Source: Acidocella sp. KAb 2-4
GTDB taxonomy: Bacteria; Pseudomonadota; Alphaproteobacteria; Acetobacterales; Acetobacteraceae
Assembly (NCBI RefSeq): GCF_020567705.1
Contig: NZ_JAJDJU010000018.1
Location: forward strand, 1 to 54,350
Direction of reading: 5' to 3'
DNA: 54,350 nt
Part shown: positions 43,403 to 54,350 of the stretch, one piece after another
How positions within the stretch are numbered: the stretch's first letter is position 1
How the letters are laid out: every line of letters starts with the position of its first letter
Translations under genes and position numbers: made by a program
Notes under the pieces: model-generated
What the model saw: the letters and a program-made list of their open reading frames with translations, nothing else
Database searches by the model: none
Told to the model about the DNA's origin: nothing

Positions 43403-44013
43403 ATGGCTGTTTTCAGCATTCAGGGCCGCGGGGTCGATGCAGGCTCTTTGCCGGGCCTTCGCGGTGATCGAATTCGCCCCTGACGTCACGGTGCTGGACC
43501 TGAACGCGAATTTCGAGCGCGTGAGCGGTTACCGCAAGGCCGAGCTCATCGGCCGCCACCACCGCGTGCAGCTCACGCCCGACGAAGCCGCCGCGCTGGA
43601 GCAGACCGCTGCAGATCACGATAACGGTGCGCAAGGCCGCCGAAACCGATGCCGCGAGAGAGATCAAGGGCCTGATTGGCGCGTCGGCCGAACAGGTGGT
43701 GGCGGGGGTGAGAGCGGTGGAGGCCGCCTGGGTGACGCTTGAGCGCATCATCGCCCATGTCGAGGGTATCAACACCGCCATCGCCGCCTCGGCCGCCGGG
43801 CAATCCGAAGGTGTGGGGCAGATCAACGCGGCGGTGAACCAGATGGATCAGATGACCCAGCAAAACACCGCCATCGTCGAGGAAGTCGCCGCCGCCGCGC
43901 AAAGCCTGGCGCGCGCTGGCGAGGGTATCATCGGCCGGCTCGCGCAGTTCCAGGCCGGCGCTCTGCCCGCCCCCGCCAAACGCGGCAAGCGCGTTTTAGC
44001 GGCAGCGGAATAA
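43403..44013 (+). pseudogene. Decayed methyl-accepting chemotaxis protein
   Basis: The remnant of a PAS-type soluble chemotaxis receptor is spread over three frames. The original start is probably ATG 43403 (GGAGG 6 nt upstream; MAVFSIQGRG), which hits a stop by 43481. A second frame carries the PAS part AVIEFAPDVTVLDLNANFER and SGYRKAELIGRHHRVQL, running straight into AALEQTAA. A third frame (43627 on) carries TVRKAAETDAAREIKGLIGA and AVNQMDQMTQQNTAIVEEVA to the C-terminus. The join AETD-AAREIKGLI lacks the highly conserved hairpin tip that binds CheA and CheW. So at least two deletions and two frameshifts have occurred. Confidence 0.85.
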
Positions 44014-44016
44014 GCC

Positions 44017-44895
<879 letters not shown>

Positions 44896-44910
44896 CTGCT
44901 GCTCCAAAAC

Positions 44911-44941
44911 AAAAAAACCCGCCGTCGCTTTAGCGGGTTTT
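44911..44941 (-). terminator. Rho-independent terminator upstream of mtnP (distal to ssb)
   Basis: On the minus strand AAAACCCGC (44941-44933) pairs with GCGGGTTTT (44922-44914), and the T run continues to 44911. It stops transcription arriving from ssb, 16 bp before the mtnP ATG, so mtnP read-through would be attenuated at best. Confidence 0.85.
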
Positions 44942-44971
44942 GCGGGGTCCGCCCATTTATAAAAGCGCGCC

Positions 44972-45004
44972 GGGCGCGGCCTCTTTCACAAAAAGGCCGC
45001 GCCC
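44972..45004 (-). terminator. Strong hairpin after ssb
   Basis: The arms GGGCGCGGCC (44972-44981) and GGCCGCGCCC (44995-45004) are perfect 10-mers around an A/T loop, 7 bp after the ssb stop. A short TTTT follows on the minus strand (44964-44961). Together with the next hairpin it ends the ssb transcript. Confidence 0.75.
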
Positions 45005-45011
45005 GTCCGGC

Positions 45012-45506
45012 TTAGAACGGAATTTCGTCGTCCAGATCGTTATTGCTGGGGCGCGTATCCCAGCCGCCGACAGCGCGGGCCGGAGCCTTGGCGGGGGCGG
45101 GGGCGGCGGCGCGCGGCGCGGGGGCGTAATCCTCGCCGCCCATGGCGCCGCCCCCGGCGCGGTCGAGCAGCACCAGCTCGCCGCCGAAGCGGCCCAGCAT
45201 CACCTCGGTGGTGTAGCGGTCCTGGCCGGATTGGTCGGTCCATTTCCGGGTCTGCAGCTTGCCCTCCAGATACACTTTCGAGCCCTTGCGCAGATATTTC
45301 TCGGCCACATCGGCCAGCCGGTCATTCATGATGACGACGCGGTGCCACTCGGTCTGCTCCTTGCGCTCGCCGCTGGCCTTGTCGTTCCAGGTGTCGGAGG
45401 TGGCGACGGTGAGGTTCACGATCTTCATGCCCGACTGCGCGTTGCGGACCTCAGGGTCCTTGCCCAGATTGCCCACCAGGATCACCTTGTTCACACTACC
45501 AGCCAC
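45012..45506 (-). CDS. ssb: Single-stranded DNA-binding protein
   Basis: A 164-aa OB-fold protein that coats single-stranded DNA in replication and repair. The N-terminus [19 protein letters not shown] is diagnostic, with [19 protein letters not shown]. The linker is rich in A, P and G, and the C-terminal tip DLDDEIPF recruits partner proteins. It is divergent from uvrA with a LexA box between them, the classical ssb/uvrA pairing. Confidence 0.96.
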   Translation of the reverse strand: MAGSVNKVILVGNLGKDPEVRNAQSGMKIVNLTVATSDTWNDKASGERKEQTEWHRVVIMNDRLADVAEKYLRKGSKVYLEGKLQTRKWTDQSGQDRYTTEVMLGRFGGELVLLDRAGGGAMGGEDYAPAPRAAAPAPAKAPARAVGGWDTRPSNNDLDDEIPF

Positions 45507-45577
45507 ACCGACCTCCTCAACCGAAAATTGTCTTCAAGTTTACCTCACCCGGCGCAAATAAACCAGCGCGGCAGGGT

Positions 45578-45625
45578 TTGCTTTGTAGCCGCTAACCCCA
45601 TATCTTACAAGAACATTGCGGGAAC
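45578..45625 (+). promoter_or_regulatory. uvrA promoter with LexA (SOS) box
   Basis: The -35 TTGCTT (45578-45583), 17-bp spacer and -10 TATCTT (45601-45606) form a good sigma70 promoter. GAAC-attgcgg-GAAC (45611-45625) is an exact direct repeat of the alphaproteobacterial LexA type (GAAC or GTTC, N7, same half). It covers the expected transcription start, so LexA would block uvrA and possibly the divergent ssb until DNA damage. Confidence 0.85.
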
Positions 45626-45638
45626 ATTTGGGGCAGAC

Positions 45639-48503
45639 ATGGCGGAAGACAAGGGCGCGGGGTTCATCACCGTCCGCGGCGCGCGCGAGCATAATCTGAA
45701 GAACATCGACATCCAGATTCCGCGCAACCAGCTCACCGTCATCACCGGGCTTTCCGGTTCGGGTAAATCCTCCCTGGCGTTCGACACGATCTACGCCGAG
45801 GGCCAGCGCCGCTATGTCGAGTCGCTCTCCGCCTATGCCCGCCAGTTCCTGGAGTTGATGGGCAAGCCCGATGTCGACTCCATCGAGGGCCTGTCTCCCG
45901 CCATCTCCATCGAGCAGAAAACCACCTCCAAGAATCCGCGTTCCACCGTCGGCACCGTCACCGAAATCCATGATTACATGCGCCTGCTCTGGGCGCGCGC
46001 GGGCGTGCCCTATTCGCCCGCCACCGGCCTGCCGATCGAGGCGCAGACCGTGAGCCAGATGGTGGACCGGGTGATGGCGATGAAGGAGGGCACGCGCCTG
46101 CTGCTGCTCGCGCCGGTCATCCGCGACCGCAAGGGCGAGTATAAAAAGGAGCTGCAGGATTTACAGCGCAAGGGCTTCACCCGCGCCAAGATCGACGGCA
46201 AGCTCTACGAGCTCGACCAGGCCCCGGCGCTGAACAAGAAGCTCAAGCACGATATCGAGGTGGTGGTGGACCGCCTGGTGGTGAAGCCGGGCCTGGAAAA
46301 GCGCCTCGCCGATTCCTTCGAGACCGCCTTGGGCCTGGCCGATGGCATCGTCTACGCCGAAGACGCCGATAGCGCCGCGCGCACCGTGTTCTCCTCGCGC
46401 TTCGCCTGCCCGGTTTCCGGTTTCACCATCGAGGAAATCGAGCCCCGCCTGTTCTCCTTCAACTCTCCGCACGGCGCCTGCCCGGTTTGCGACGGCCTCG
46501 GCCACGAGATCTATTTCGATCCGCATCTGGTGGTGCCCGACGAGCAGCGCAGCCTGGAGAACAACGCCATTGCCCCGTGGTCGGGCGTGATGTCGCCTTA
46601 TTACGAGCAGACGCTGGCCTCCCTGGCCAAGCATCTCCGCATCCGGATGACCACGCCCTGGGAGAAGCTGCCAGAGCCTGTGCGCGACGCGATCCTTTAC
46701 GGCACCAAGGAGGAGGTGACGATCACCTATCGCGACTCCTCGCGGTCCTTCACCACCACCAAACCCTTCGAGGGCGTCATCAAAAACCTTGAACGGCGCC
46801 TGAAGGAAACCGATTCCGTCTGGGTGCGCGAGGAGCTTTCCCGCTACCATGCCGAGCGCCCTTGCCGCGCCTGCAACGGCGCGCGCCTCAAGCCCGAGGC
46901 GCTGGCGGTGAAGGTGGCGGGCAAAAACCTGGCCGAGGTGGCGGAAATGGCGATCGACGAGGCGAAAGCCTGGTTCGACACCGTGGCCGACACGCTCACC
47001 CCGCAGCGTCTCGAAATCGCCAGGCGTATCCTGCGTGAAATCCATGACCGCCTGCAATTCCTACTCGATGTCGGGCTCAACTACCTCACCCTGGCGCGCG
47101 GCTCGGCCACGCTCTCGGGCGGCGAGAGCCAGCGTATCCGCCTCGCCAGCCAGATCGGCTCCGGCCTCACCGGCGTGCTGTATGTGCTGGACGAACCGAG
47201 CATCGGCCTGCACCAGCGCGATAATGAGCGCCTGCTTGGCACCCTCAACCGGCTGAAAAATCTCGGCAACACCGTGCTGGTGGTCGAGCATGACGAAGAC
47301 GCGATCCGCGCCGCCGATCACCTTGTCGATATGGGGCCGCAGGCGGGCGTGAATGGCGGGCACGTGGTGGCGCAGGGCACGCCCGCCCAGGTCGCCGCCA
47401 ATTCCGCCTCCATCACCGGCGATTATCTCTCGGGCCGGCGGGTCATTCCCGTTCCCACGCGCCGTTCCGTTCAAAGCAACCGCGTCGTCAAGATCATTGG
47501 CGCGCGCGGCAATAATCTGAAATCCATCACGGCCGAATTCCCGCTTGGCGTGTTCACCTGCGTCACCGGCGTCTCCGGCGGCGGCAAATCGACGCTGGTG
47601 GTCGATACGCTCTACAAGGCGATCTCGCGCCGCCTGATGGGCTCGGGCGAGGTGCCCGCGCCGCATGAGCGCATCGAGGGGCTGGACCAGCTCGACAAGA
47701 TCATCGACATCGACCAATCCCCGATCGGGCGCACCCCCCGCTCCAACCCCGCCACTTATACCGATCTGTTCGCGCCGATCCGCGACTGGTTCTCCGAACT
47801 TCCCGAGAGCCGCCAGCGCGGCTACAAGCCCGGCCGCTTCTCCTTCAACGTCAAAGGCGGGCGCTGCGAGGCCTGCCAGGGCGACGGCGTGCTGAAGATC
47901 GAGATGCACTTCCTGCCGGATGTGTTCGTCACCTGCGACACCTGCAAGGGCAAGCGCTATAACCGCGAGACGCTGGAGGTGAAATTCCGCGGCAAATCCA
48001 TCGCCGATGTGCTGGACATGTCGGTGGACGAGGCGCTCACCTTCTTCGCCGCCGTGCCGAAAATCCATGACCGGCTCAGCATCCTCGCCCGCGTCGGGCT
48101 CGGCTACATCAAGCTCGGCCAGCAGGCCACCACGCTTTCGGGCGGCGAGGCGCAGCGCATCAAGCTGGCCAAGGAGCTGGCGCGCCGCGCCACCGGCCGC
48201 ACGCTCTACATCCTCGACGAACCCACCACCGGCCTGCATTTCGAGGATACGCGCAAGCTGCTCGAAGTGCTGCACGCGCTGGTCGATGCCGGCAACTCCA
48301 TCGTCGTCATCGAGCATAATCTCGAAGTCATCAAAACCGCCGACCACATCATCGATATCGGGCCGGAAGGCGGGGCAGGGGGCGGGCGCATCATCGCCAC
48401 CGGCACGCCCGAGCAGATCGCCGCCGCGCCCGAGAGCTATACGGGGCGCTTCCTGAAACCGCTGCTCGCGCCGGCGAAGCCCCGGAAGAAGAAGGCCGGA
48501 TGA
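45639..48503 (+). CDS. uvrA: Excinuclease ABC subunit A
   Basis: A 954-aa ATPase that finds DNA lesions with UvrB in nucleotide excision repair. Two ABC modules are seen: Walker [21 protein letters not shown] with a distant [16 protein letters not shown] and [13 protein letters not shown], then [19 protein letters not shown] with [15 protein letters not shown] and [13 protein letters not shown]. The zinc fingers are [10 protein letters not shown] and CEACQGDG...CDTCKGKRY. The start at 45639 ([19 protein letters not shown]) matches homologues; the open frame reaches 44940 across ssb and is not used. Confidence 0.97.
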   Translation: MAEDKGAGFITVRGAREHNLKNIDIQIPRNQLTVITGLSGSGKSSLAFDTIYAEGQRRYVESLSAYARQFLELMGKPDVDSIEGLSPAISIEQKTTSKNPRSTVGTVTEIHDYMRLLWARAGVPYSPATGLPIEAQTVSQMVDRVMAMKEGTRLLLLAPVIRDRKGEYKKELQDLQRKGFTRAKIDGKLYELDQAPALNKKLKHDIEVVVDRLVVKPGLEKRLADSFETALGLADGIVYAEDADSAARTVFSSRFACPVSGFTIEEIEPRLFSFNSPHGACPVCDGLGHEIYFDPHLVVPDEQRSLENNAIAPWSGVMSPYYEQTLASLAKHLRIRMTTPWEKLPEPVRDAILYGTKEEVTITYRDSSRSFTTTKPFEGVIKNLERRLKETDSVWVREELSRYHAERPCRACNGARLKPEALAVKVAGKNLAEVAEMAIDEAKAWFDTVADTLTPQRLEIARRILREIHDRLQFLLDVGLNYLTLARGSATLSGGESQRIRLASQIGSGLTGVLYVLDEPSIGLHQRDNERLLGTLNRLKNLGNTVLVVEHDEDAIRAADHLVDMGPQAGVNGGHVVAQGTPAQVAANSASITGDYLSGRRVIPVPTRRSVQSNRVVKIIGARGNNLKSITAEFPLGVFTCVTGVSGGGKSTLVVDTLYKAISRRLMGSGEVPAPHERIEGLDQLDKIIDIDQSPIGRTPRSNPATYTDLFAPIRDWFSELPESRQRGYKPGRFSFNVKGGRCEACQGDGVLKIEMHFLPDVFVTCDTCKGKRYNRETLEVKFRGKSIADVLDMSVDEALTFFAAVPKIHDRLSILARVGLGYIKLGQQATTLSGGEAQRIKLAKELARRATGRTLYILDEPTTGLHFEDTRKLLEVLHALVDAGNSIVVIEHNLEVIKTADHIIDIGPEGGAGGGRIIATGTPEQIAAAPESYTGRFLKPLLAPAKPRKKKAG

Positions 48504-49216
48504 ACCGGCTCCGCCGTGTCATCGGCGAGCTGCTCGCGCGCTTCCTCACCACGCCGGTGCAGGTGGAGCCGGCCCTGCCGGTCGACATCACGGCCCTGTG
48601 CCGGATGCTGCGCAAGGCGGATGTGATTCTGGTTGAGGGAGATCTGCGGATTTCCTCCGTCATCAAATATCTTACCCAATCCACCTGGTCTCATGCCGTG
48701 CTCTATGCCGGCGATGGCGAATGCATTGAGGCCGATGTCATCCAGGGCGTGCGCCGCTTCAAGCTGGAGGAGCTGGCGCGCTACCATCTGCGCATTTGCC
48801 GCGCGCTTGATCTCACCGATGAAGAGGCGGAGAAGGTCGTCGCCCACGCCGAATCCCGCCTCGGCGTGCAATATGACCTCAAGCACGTGTTCGACCTCGC
48901 GCGCTATATGGTGCCACTGCCCTTGCCCCGCGCCTGGCGCCGCCGCGCCATCGCGCTGGGGTCGGCCGATCCCTCCCGCGCGATCTGCTCCACCCTGGTG
49001 GCGGAGAGCTTCCAGGCGATCCGCTACCCGATCTTGCCGGACATCGAAACCGCCTCACCCGACCCGGCTGTGGCGCGCAAGGCCCGCGAAATTTACCATA
49101 TTCACGACACTGGGCTGTTCACCCCGCGCGATTTCGACCTCTCGCCCTTCTTCCAGGTGATCAAGCCCGAGATCCCGCGCGGCTTCGACCACCATCGCCT
49201 GGTCTGGGCCGATTAG
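48500..49216 (+). CDS. YiiX/YebB-like NlpC/P60 cysteine hydrolase
   Basis: A 238-aa protein. The circularly permuted papain-like fold of this family is indicated by [19 protein letters not shown] (His in SHAVLY; acidic residues after) and, later, [18 protein letters not shown] (nucleophile Cys). [16 protein letters not shown] links them. No signal peptide or membrane helix is seen, so it is probably cytoplasmic. Relatives cleave amide or thioester bonds in lipid or peptide substrates, but the real substrate is unknown. It overlaps uvrA by ATGA and so should share the LexA-controlled transcript. Confidence 0.8.
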   Translation: MNRLRRVIGELLARFLTTPVQVEPALPVDITALCRMLRKADVILVEGDLRISSVIKYLTQSTWSHAVLYAGDGECIEADVIQGVRRFKLEELARYHLRICRALDLTDEEAEKVVAHAESRLGVQYDLKHVFDLARYMVPLPLPRAWRRRAIALGSADPSRAICSTLVAESFQAIRYPILPDIETASPDPAVARKAREIYHIHDTGLFTPRDFDLSPFFQVIKPEIPRGFDHHRLVWAD

Positions 49217-49223
49217 CGCAAGC

Positions 49224-49712
49224 TCATTCGGCGGCGTGCCGCACCCCGGCCGGGGACGAGAGGGCGGGCGGCCCATACACTGTCTCCGCCCGCTTGAGGA
49301 AGGCGGTCACCATCCGGTGCACCGCCTCGGTGAACACCGCGCCGATGGCTTTCTGCAGAATGATGTTGCGGAATTCGAAATCGACGAAAAAATCGACCAG
49401 GCATCCCTCGGGATGCGGCGTGAAATCCCAGCTATTATGCAGATATTTGAACGGTCCGTTCTCATATTCCACGCGGATCGCGCGCGCCCCATTGGGCGCC
49501 GGGGGGTGCAGCAGCACGCGCGAGGTGAAGCTCTCGCGGAACGGTCCGAAGCCTATGGTGAGATCCGCGATCATCTCATGCCCCACATGGCTGCGGATGC
49601 GCGACCCCACGCACCAGGGCAGGAAGCGCGGATATTTCGCCACATCCGCGACCAGCGCGAAGAGCTGGTCCGGTGTATACGGGACCAGCTTCTGCTCAGT
49701 GTATTTGGTCAC
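49224..49712 (-). CDS. COQ10/RatA-like START-domain protein
   Basis: A 162-aa protein with a START/polyketide-cyclase fold. Motifs are [48 protein letters not shown] and [20 protein letters not shown]. Eukaryotic COQ10 binds coenzyme Q; E. coli RatA has been described as a toxin. In alphaproteobacteria the gene usually lies next to lipA and pdh genes, as here, which favours a respiratory or quinone role (inference). It overlaps the lipA stop by ATGA and is the last gene of the operon. Confidence 0.88.
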   Translation of the reverse strand: MTKYTEQKLVPYTPDQLFALVADVAKYPRFLPWCVGSRIRSHVGHEMIADLTIGFGPFRESFTSRVLLHPPAPNGARAIRVEYENGPFKYLHNSWDFTPHPEGCLVDFFVDFEFRNIILQKAIGAVFTEAVHRMVTAFLKRAETVYGPPALSSPAGVRHAAE

Positions 49713-50659
49713 GCCGCGAGCTGCCTGGCGCGGGCCTCGCGCAGCGCCGCGAAATCCGCATCCGCATGATAGGAGGACCGGGTCAGCGGCGTCGCCGAAA
49801 CCTGTAGGAAGCCCTTGGCCCGCGCCATACTGGCCAGCTCCTCGAATTCCTCCGGGGTCCAGAATTTATCCACCGCCGCGTGCTTCACCGTCGGCTGCAG
49901 ATACTGCCCGATGGTGATGAAATCGACATCCGCGATGCGCAGATCATCCATCACCTGGCCGATCTCCGCCCTTGTCTCGCCCAGCCCCACCATCAGGCCC
50001 GATTTGGTGAAGGTCGCCGGTTCCAGCTGCTTCACCCGGTCCAGCAGGCGCAGGCTCTGGTAATAGCGCGCGCCGGGGCGGATGCCCGGGTAGAGCCGGG
50101 GCACGGTTTCCAGGTTATGGTTGAACACATCGGCCTTGGCGGCGGCCACCACCTCCAGCGCGCCGGGTTTGCGCAGGAAGTCCGGGGTCAGGATTTCCAC
50201 CGTCACCCCTGGCGCCGTCGCGCGCACCGCGGCGATCACGGCGGCGAAATGCGCCGCCCCGCCATCGGCGAGGTCGTCGCGGTCCACCGAGGTGATGACC
50301 ACATGGCGCAGGCCCAGCGTCGCCACGGCTTCCGCCACGCGTCGCGGCTCGTCCGCGTCCAGCGCCGCCGGCAATCCGGTAGAGACATTGCAGAATGAGC
50401 AGGCGCGGGTGCAGATCTCGCCCATGATCATCATGGTGGCGTGGCGCTGCGACCAGCATTCCCCGATATTCGGGCAAGCCGCCTCCTCGCACACCGTGGA
50501 CAGCTTCTTCTCCCGCATGAGCTCGCGGGTTTGCTGATACACGGCGCTGGTCGGCGCCTTCACCCTGATCCAGCCCGGCTTGCGCTGGATGGGGTTGTCC
50601 GGCCGCCCCTGTTTCTCGGGGTGCCGGACGCGGTGGTCGATTTCGATGCGTGTCGCCAT
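49709..50659 (-). CDS. lipA: Lipoyl synthase
   Basis: A 316-aa radical SAM enzyme that inserts two sulfurs into octanoyl groups on E2 subunits. The auxiliary cluster motif is [13 protein letters not shown] and the radical SAM motif is [23 protein letters not shown]-like [19 protein letters not shown] and the C-terminal RSSYHAD (Ser ligand of the auxiliary cluster) are also present. The start at 50659 ([10 protein letters not shown]) is 4 bp after the lpd stop; the frame to 50695 is not used. It supplies the lipoyl group to the E2 encoded two genes away. Confidence 0.96.
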   Translation of the reverse strand: MATRIEIDHRVRHPEKQGRPDNPIQRKPGWIRVKAPTSAVYQQTRELMREKKLSTVCEEAACPNIGECWSQRHATMMIMGEICTRACSFCNVSTGLPAALDADEPRRVAEAVATLGLRHVVITSVDRDDLADGGAAHFAAVIAAVRATAPGVTVEILTPDFLRKPGALEVVAAAKADVFNHNLETVPRLYPGIRPGARYYQSLRLLDRVKQLEPATFTKSGLMVGLGETRAEIGQVMDDLRIADVDFITIGQYLQPTVKHAAVDKFWTPEEFEELASMARAKGFLQVSATPLTRSSYHADADFAALREARARQLAA

Positions 50660-50663
50660 GCCG

Positions 50664-52058
50664 CTAGAAGTGGATAACCTGGCCGAATGCGTCAAGCACG
50701 GATTCGTGCATGGCTTCCGAGATCGTCGGATGCGGGAAGATGGTATGCATCAGCTCGGCTTCCGTGGTCTCCAGCTGTCGTGCAATGACATATCCCTGAA
50801 TCATCTCCGTCACCTCGGCCCCGATCATGTGCGCGCCGAGCAGCGCGCCGGTCTTGGCGTCGAAAATGGTCTTGATCAGCCCCTCCGGCTCGCCGAGCGC
50901 GATCGCCTTGCCATTGCCGATGAACGGGAACCGCCCCACCTTCACCTCATGTCCGGCGGCCTTGGCTTTCTCCTCGGTCAGGCCCACGCTCGCCACTTGC
51001 GGGCGGGCATAGGTGCAGCCGGGGATGTTCCAGGTCTCGAACGGGTGAGGGTTCAGCCCGGCAATCGCCTCCACGCAGACCACGCCTTCATGGCTGGCCT
51101 TGTGCGCCAGCCAGGGCGGCCCGGCCACGTCGCCAATGGCGTAAACGCCGGGCTCGGCGGTGCGGGCATAGCCATCCACCACGATATGGGTGCGCTCCAC
51201 CTTCACCTTGGTGTTTTCCAGGCCGATATTCTCGACATTGCCGACGATGCCGACCGCCGAAATCACCTTCTCGACCTCGAAGACCTGCTCCTTGCCGCCG
51301 GCCTCTACCGTCACTTTTACCGAGGCCGCGCCCTTCTCGGCCTTCTTCACCGTGGCCGAGGTCAGGATCTTCATCCCCTGCTTCTCGAAGCTCTTGCGGG
51401 CCAGTGCCGAAATCTCGGCATCCTCAACCGGGAGGATACGGTCCATCATCTCGACAACAGTGACCTGCGTGCCAAGCGTGGCGTAAAAACTGGCGAACTC
51501 GATGCCGATCGCGCCCGAGCCCATGATGAGCAGCGATTTCGGCAGGGTCTCCGGCACCATCGCCTCGAAATAGGAGATGATCTGCTTGCCATCGACCTCC
51601 AACCCCGGAATCTGCCGGGGGCGCGCGCCGGTGGCCAGGATGATATGCGGCGCGGCGAGCTGCGCCACCGGCTTGCCATCGCGCGAGACGGCGAGATAGC
51701 CGCCGCCCATCAGCTTGCCGTAACCGTCATACACGGTCACCTTGTTCTTCTTCAGCAGATGCCCGATGCCGCCCGAGAGCTGCTTGGAGACCGCGCGCGA
51801 GCGGGCCACGACCTTCGGCAGATCCACCTTCACATTTTCGGCCGAGATGCCGAATTCCCCGGCATGGTCGAGCAGGTGCTTCACCTCGGCCGAGCGCAGC
51901 AGCGCCTTGGTCGGGATGCAGCCCCAGTTGAGGCAGATGCCGCCGAGATGCTTGGCCTCGACCACCGCCACCTTCATCTTCAGCTGCGCTGCGCGGATCG
52001 CCGCGACATAGCCGCCCGGCCCGCCGCCAACGACGATCAGGTCAAAATTATCAGCCAT
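50664..52058 (-). CDS. lpd: Dihydrolipoyl dehydrogenase (E3)
   Basis: A 464-aa flavoprotein disulfide reductase. The FAD motif is [20 protein letters not shown], the redox Cys pair is in [20 protein letters not shown], the NAD motif is [20 protein letters not shown], and the C-terminal acid-base His is in the [12 protein letters not shown] segment. It reoxidises lipoyl groups of the pyruvate dehydrogenase complex. It lies 16 bp after the E2 gene. Confidence 0.96.
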   Translation of the reverse strand: MADNFDLIVVGGGPGGYVAAIRAAQLKMKVAVVEAKHLGGICLNWGCIPTKALLRSAEVKHLLDHAGEFGISAENVKVDLPKVVARSRAVSKQLSGGIGHLLKKNKVTVYDGYGKLMGGGYLAVSRDGKPVAQLAAPHIILATGARPRQIPGLEVDGKQIISYFEAMVPETLPKSLLIMGSGAIGIEFASFYATLGTQVTVVEMMDRILPVEDAEISALARKSFEKQGMKILTSATVKKAEKGAASVKVTVEAGGKEQVFEVEKVISAVGIVGNVENIGLENTKVKVERTHIVVDGYARTAEPGVYAIGDVAGPPWLAHKASHEGVVCVEAIAGLNPHPFETWNIPGCTYARPQVASVGLTEEKAKAAGHEVKVGRFPFIGNGKAIALGEPEGLIKTIFDAKTGALLGAHMIGAEVTEMIQGYVIARQLETTEAELMHTIFPHPTISEAMHESVLDAFGQVIHF

Positions 52059-52074
52059 TTTGTATCCCTCCGGG

Positions 52075-53352
52075 TCAGAGCAGCAGGCTCAGGGGTTCCT
52101 CGATCAGCTTCTTCAGCGTGGCGAGGAATTCGGCGCCGAGCGCGCCGTCGATCACGCGGTGATCCACCGACAGCGTCGCCGTCATCACCGTCGCCGCCAC
52201 GATCGCGTCGCCCTTCACCACGGCGCGCTTCTCACCCGCGCCGACGGCCAGAATGGCGGCCTGCGGCGGATTGATGATGGCCGAGAAGCTGGAGATGCCG
52301 AACATGCCGAGATTGGAGATGGAGAAGCCGCCACCCTGGAATTCCTCGGGCTTCAGCTTGCCGGCCTTGGCCCGCGCGGCCAAATCCTTCATGGCGTTGG
52401 AGATTGCCGCCAGCCCCAGCCGGTCCGCGCCCTTCACGATCGGCGTGATCAGCCCGTCGGGGATCGCCACGGCGACCGAGATATCCACCTCGTCATATTG
52501 CACAATCGCCTCATCGGTCCACGAGGCGTTCACCCCCGGATGCCGCTTCAGCGCCACGCCGCAGGCCTTGATGATGAGATCATTGACCGAAAGCTTGAAC
52601 GCGCCCGCGCCCTCCTTGGGCGATTTCGCGTTCAGCTCGGCACGCAGCTTCAGCAGCGCGTCCAGCTCGATATCCAGGTTCAGATAGAAATGCGGCACGC
52701 TCTGCTTCGACTCGGTAAGCCGCCGTGCGATGACCTTGCGCATCGTGCTGTGCGGGATCGCCTTGTGCGGCGCGGCGATGGCCGGCGCGGGCGCGGCGGG
52801 CTTGGGCGCCGGAGCGGCCACGGGCGCCGGAGCCGCCGCCGGGGCAGGGGAAGCCACTGGAGCATGAGCGGGCGCGCCGTCCAGATCACCCTTCACGATC
52901 CGCCCGCCAGGGCCGGAGCCCTTTACGCTGGCGAGATCGATGCCCGCCTGCTTGGCGATGCGCTTGGCCAGCGGCGAGGCGAACACGCGCTCACCCTGCG
53001 CAGCGGCCGGAGACGCGGCGGTGGGGGCCGGGGCAAGGGCGGCGGCCGGCGCGGGCGCGGCAGCCACGGGGGCCGGAGCGGCGGCGGCCGGAGCCGTCAC
53101 GGCCTCGCCCTTGGTCGCGGTGAGAATACCGATCACCGCGTTCACCGCGACGCCCTCGCTGCCCTCGGGCACCACGATCTTGGCGAGATACCCCTCATCC
53201 ACGGCTTCCACTTCCATGGTCGCCTTATCGGTCTCGATCTCGGCGATAATGTCGCCCGACTTCACTTCATCGCCTTCGGCCTTCAGCCATTTGGCGAGTT
53301 TGCCCTCCGTCATGGTCGGCGACAGAGCGGGCATCAGAATGTTAATGGCCAT
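52075..53352 (-). CDS. pdhC: Pyruvate dehydrogenase E2, dihydrolipoyl acetyltransferase
   Basis: A 425-aa core protein. One N-terminal lipoyl domain (1-80) has the modified Lys in [14 protein letters not shown]. An Ala/Pro linker follows, then a peripheral-subunit-binding domain ([33 protein letters not shown], about 125-160). A second Ala/Pro linker leads to the catalytic acyltransferase domain (about 200-425) with the active site [15 protein letters not shown] single lipoyl domain is usual for alphaproteobacterial PDH E2. The name aceF would be equally correct. Confidence 0.94.
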   Translation of the reverse strand: MAINILMPALSPTMTEGKLAKWLKAEGDEVKSGDIIAEIETDKATMEVEAVDEGYLAKIVVPEGSEGVAVNAVIGILTATKGEAVTAPAAAAPAPVAAAPAPAAALAPAPTAASPAAAQGERVFASPLAKRIAKQAGIDLASVKGSGPGGRIVKGDLDGAPAHAPVASPAPAAAPAPVAAPAPKPAAPAPAIAAPHKAIPHSTMRKVIARRLTESKQSVPHFYLNLDIELDALLKLRAELNAKSPKEGAGAFKLSVNDLIIKACGVALKRHPGVNASWTDEAIVQYDEVDISVAVAIPDGLITPIVKGADRLGLAAISNAMKDLAARAKAGKLKPEEFQGGGFSISNLGMFGISSFSAIINPPQAAILAVGAGEKRAVVKGDAIVAATVMTATLSVDHRVIDGALGAEFLATLKKLIEEPLSLLL

Positions 53353-53368
53353 TTTGCGCCTCCCGTGC

Positions 53369-54350
53369 TCAGAACAGTTTCTTCACCGCGTCCACAACCC
53401 AGCCGGGCTGCGGCAGCGCCAGTTTTTCCAGATTTGCGGCGTAGGGCATCGGCACGTCCACACCCGCCACGCGTACGGGCGGGGCATCCAGCCAGTCGAA
53501 GCAATGCTCGACCACGGTGGCGATGATCTCCGAGCCGATGCCCGCGAACGGCCAGCCCTCTTCCACACTCACCACGCGCGAGGTCTTGCGCACGCTTGCC
53601 GCGATGGTCTCGATATCCAGCGGGCGGATTGAGCGCAGGTTGATCACCTCGGCGGAGATGCCCTGCTCGGCCAGCGCCTCGGCGGCCTTCAGCGCCACAT
53701 CCACCATGATCGAGAAGGCGATGATGGTCACATCGCTGCCCGCGCGCTCGATCTTTGCCTTGCCGATCGGCAGCACGAAATCCTCGGAAACGGGGCACTC
53801 GAAGCTGTGCCCGTACAGGATCTCGTTTTCCAGCACGATCACCGGGTTCGGGTCGCGGATGGCGGCGCGCATCAGCCCCTTGGCATCCGCCGCGCTCCAC
53901 GGCGCCACCACTTTCAGGCCGGGGCAATGCGCGTACCAGCTCGCGTAACACTGGCTATGCTGCGCGCCGACGCGGGCGGCGGCGCCGTTGGGGCCGCGGA
54001 ACACGATCTGCGCGCCCATCTGCCCGCCCGACATATACAGGGTCTTGGCGGCGGAATTGATGATCTGGTCGATCGCCTGCATGGCGAAGTTGAAGGTCAT
54101 GAACTCGACGATCGGTTTCAGCCCGTTCATCGCCGCGCCCACCGCCATGCCGGTGAAGCCATGCTCGGTGATCGGCGTGTCGATCACGCGCTTGGGCCCG
54201 AACTCGTCCAGCATACCCTGCGAGATCTTATACGCGCCCTGATATTGCGCGACTTCCTCGCCCATCAGGAACACATCCTTATCGGCGCGCATCTCCAGCG
54301 TCATCGCCTCGCGCAGCGCCTCGCGCACGGTCATCGTCTTGGTCGGGCCG
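53369..54350 (-). CDS. pdhB: Pyruvate dehydrogenase E1 beta subunit, cut by the window edge
   Basis: The part seen has the thiamine-diphosphate transketolase-like domain: [58 protein letters not shown] and the C-terminal domain [16 protein letters not shown]. An ATG at 54334 could start a normal 321-aa beta subunit. The frame stays open to the edge and reads GPTKT before that Met, as in alphaproteobacterial PdhB proteins that carry an extra N-terminal lipoyl domain and linker. The gene therefore probably continues to the right. It lies 16 bp before pdhC, and pdhA is expected upstream. Confidence 0.92.
   Translation of the reverse strand, partial: GPTKTMTVREALREAMTLEMRADKDVFLMGEEVAQYQGAYKISQGMLDEFGPKRVIDTPITEHGFTGMAVGAAMNGLKPIVEFMTFNFAMQAIDQIINSAAKTLYMSGGQMGAQIVFRGPNGAAARVGAQHSQCYASWYAHCPGLKVVAPWSAADAKGLMRAAIRDPNPVIVLENEILYGHSFECPVSEDFVLPIGKAKIERAGSDVTIIAFSIMVDVALKAAEALAEQGISAEVINLRSIRPLDIETIAASVRKTSRVVSVEEGWPFAGIGSEIIATVVEHCFDWLDAPPVRVAGVDVPMPYAANLEKLALPQPGWVVDAVKKLF

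Noticed and set aside
44940-45638. N-terminal extension of UvrA from the open frame to 44940
   Set aside because: It runs over ssb and the LexA-controlled promoter, and homologues start at the Met at 45639.

Overview
The window is GC-rich chromosomal DNA, most likely from an alphaproteobacterium of the Acetobacteraceae or a close relative. The evidence is the family-level look of the proteins: a zinc-free type L36, a short GltX with an HVGN signature, and a pyruvate dehydrogenase operon whose E1-beta reading frame appears to continue upstream. A GAAC-N7-GAAC LexA box of the alphaproteobacterial type lies before uvrA. The genus cannot be fixed from sequence alone.

Positions 1-3454 are the right end of an integrated element. 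It holds a P4-type tyrosine integrase, a displaced 3' fragment of a tRNA-Lys(CUU) gene that marks the junction, a HigBA toxin-antitoxin pair with a clear operator, an array of 9-bp AGTGTC repeats, and a tightly coupled operon of three unrecognised genes. Two of those three encode small proteins that share a CPCAxPxxRM motif.

Positions 3478-21569 are housekeeping: a Tat-exported NodB-like deacetylase, a small lipoprotein and the ABC-F protein Uup, and a long minus-strand run. That run encodes GlnD, a DUF805 protein, a small membrane protein, a PuuB-like oxidase, GltX, a YfgM-like protein, BamB and Der. MutS and a membrane GGDEF-EAL protein lie further right. Divergent from the GGDEF-EAL gene is a two-gene unit (21884-23199) pairing a FeeM/LuxI-like acyltransferase with an isoprenylcysteine-methyltransferase-like membrane enzyme. 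It is a plausible pathway for a methyl-esterified N-acyl amino acid signal and the most interesting candidate system here.

Positions 23316-35975 hold rpmJ and then a surface polysaccharide region: two family 2 glycosyltransferases, the dTDP-L-rhamnose operon rfbBACD, and a 1253-residue protein combining DPL/WYL repeats, a WbsX/GH99-like domain, a GT4 domain and a GT2 domain. The large gene follows a marR-emrA-emrB efflux operon by 21 bp.

Positions 36027-54350 carry marC, ligA, recN and bamD, then rpsA on the other strand with its terminator, a decayed chemotaxis receptor, mtnP, ssb and the divergent LexA-controlled uvrA coupled to a YiiX-like cysteine hydrolase. The window ends with coq10, lipA, lpd, pdhC and pdhB, a pyruvate dehydrogenase and lipoate operon read right to left and cut by the window edge. 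Most operon joins are ATGA or TGATG overlaps.
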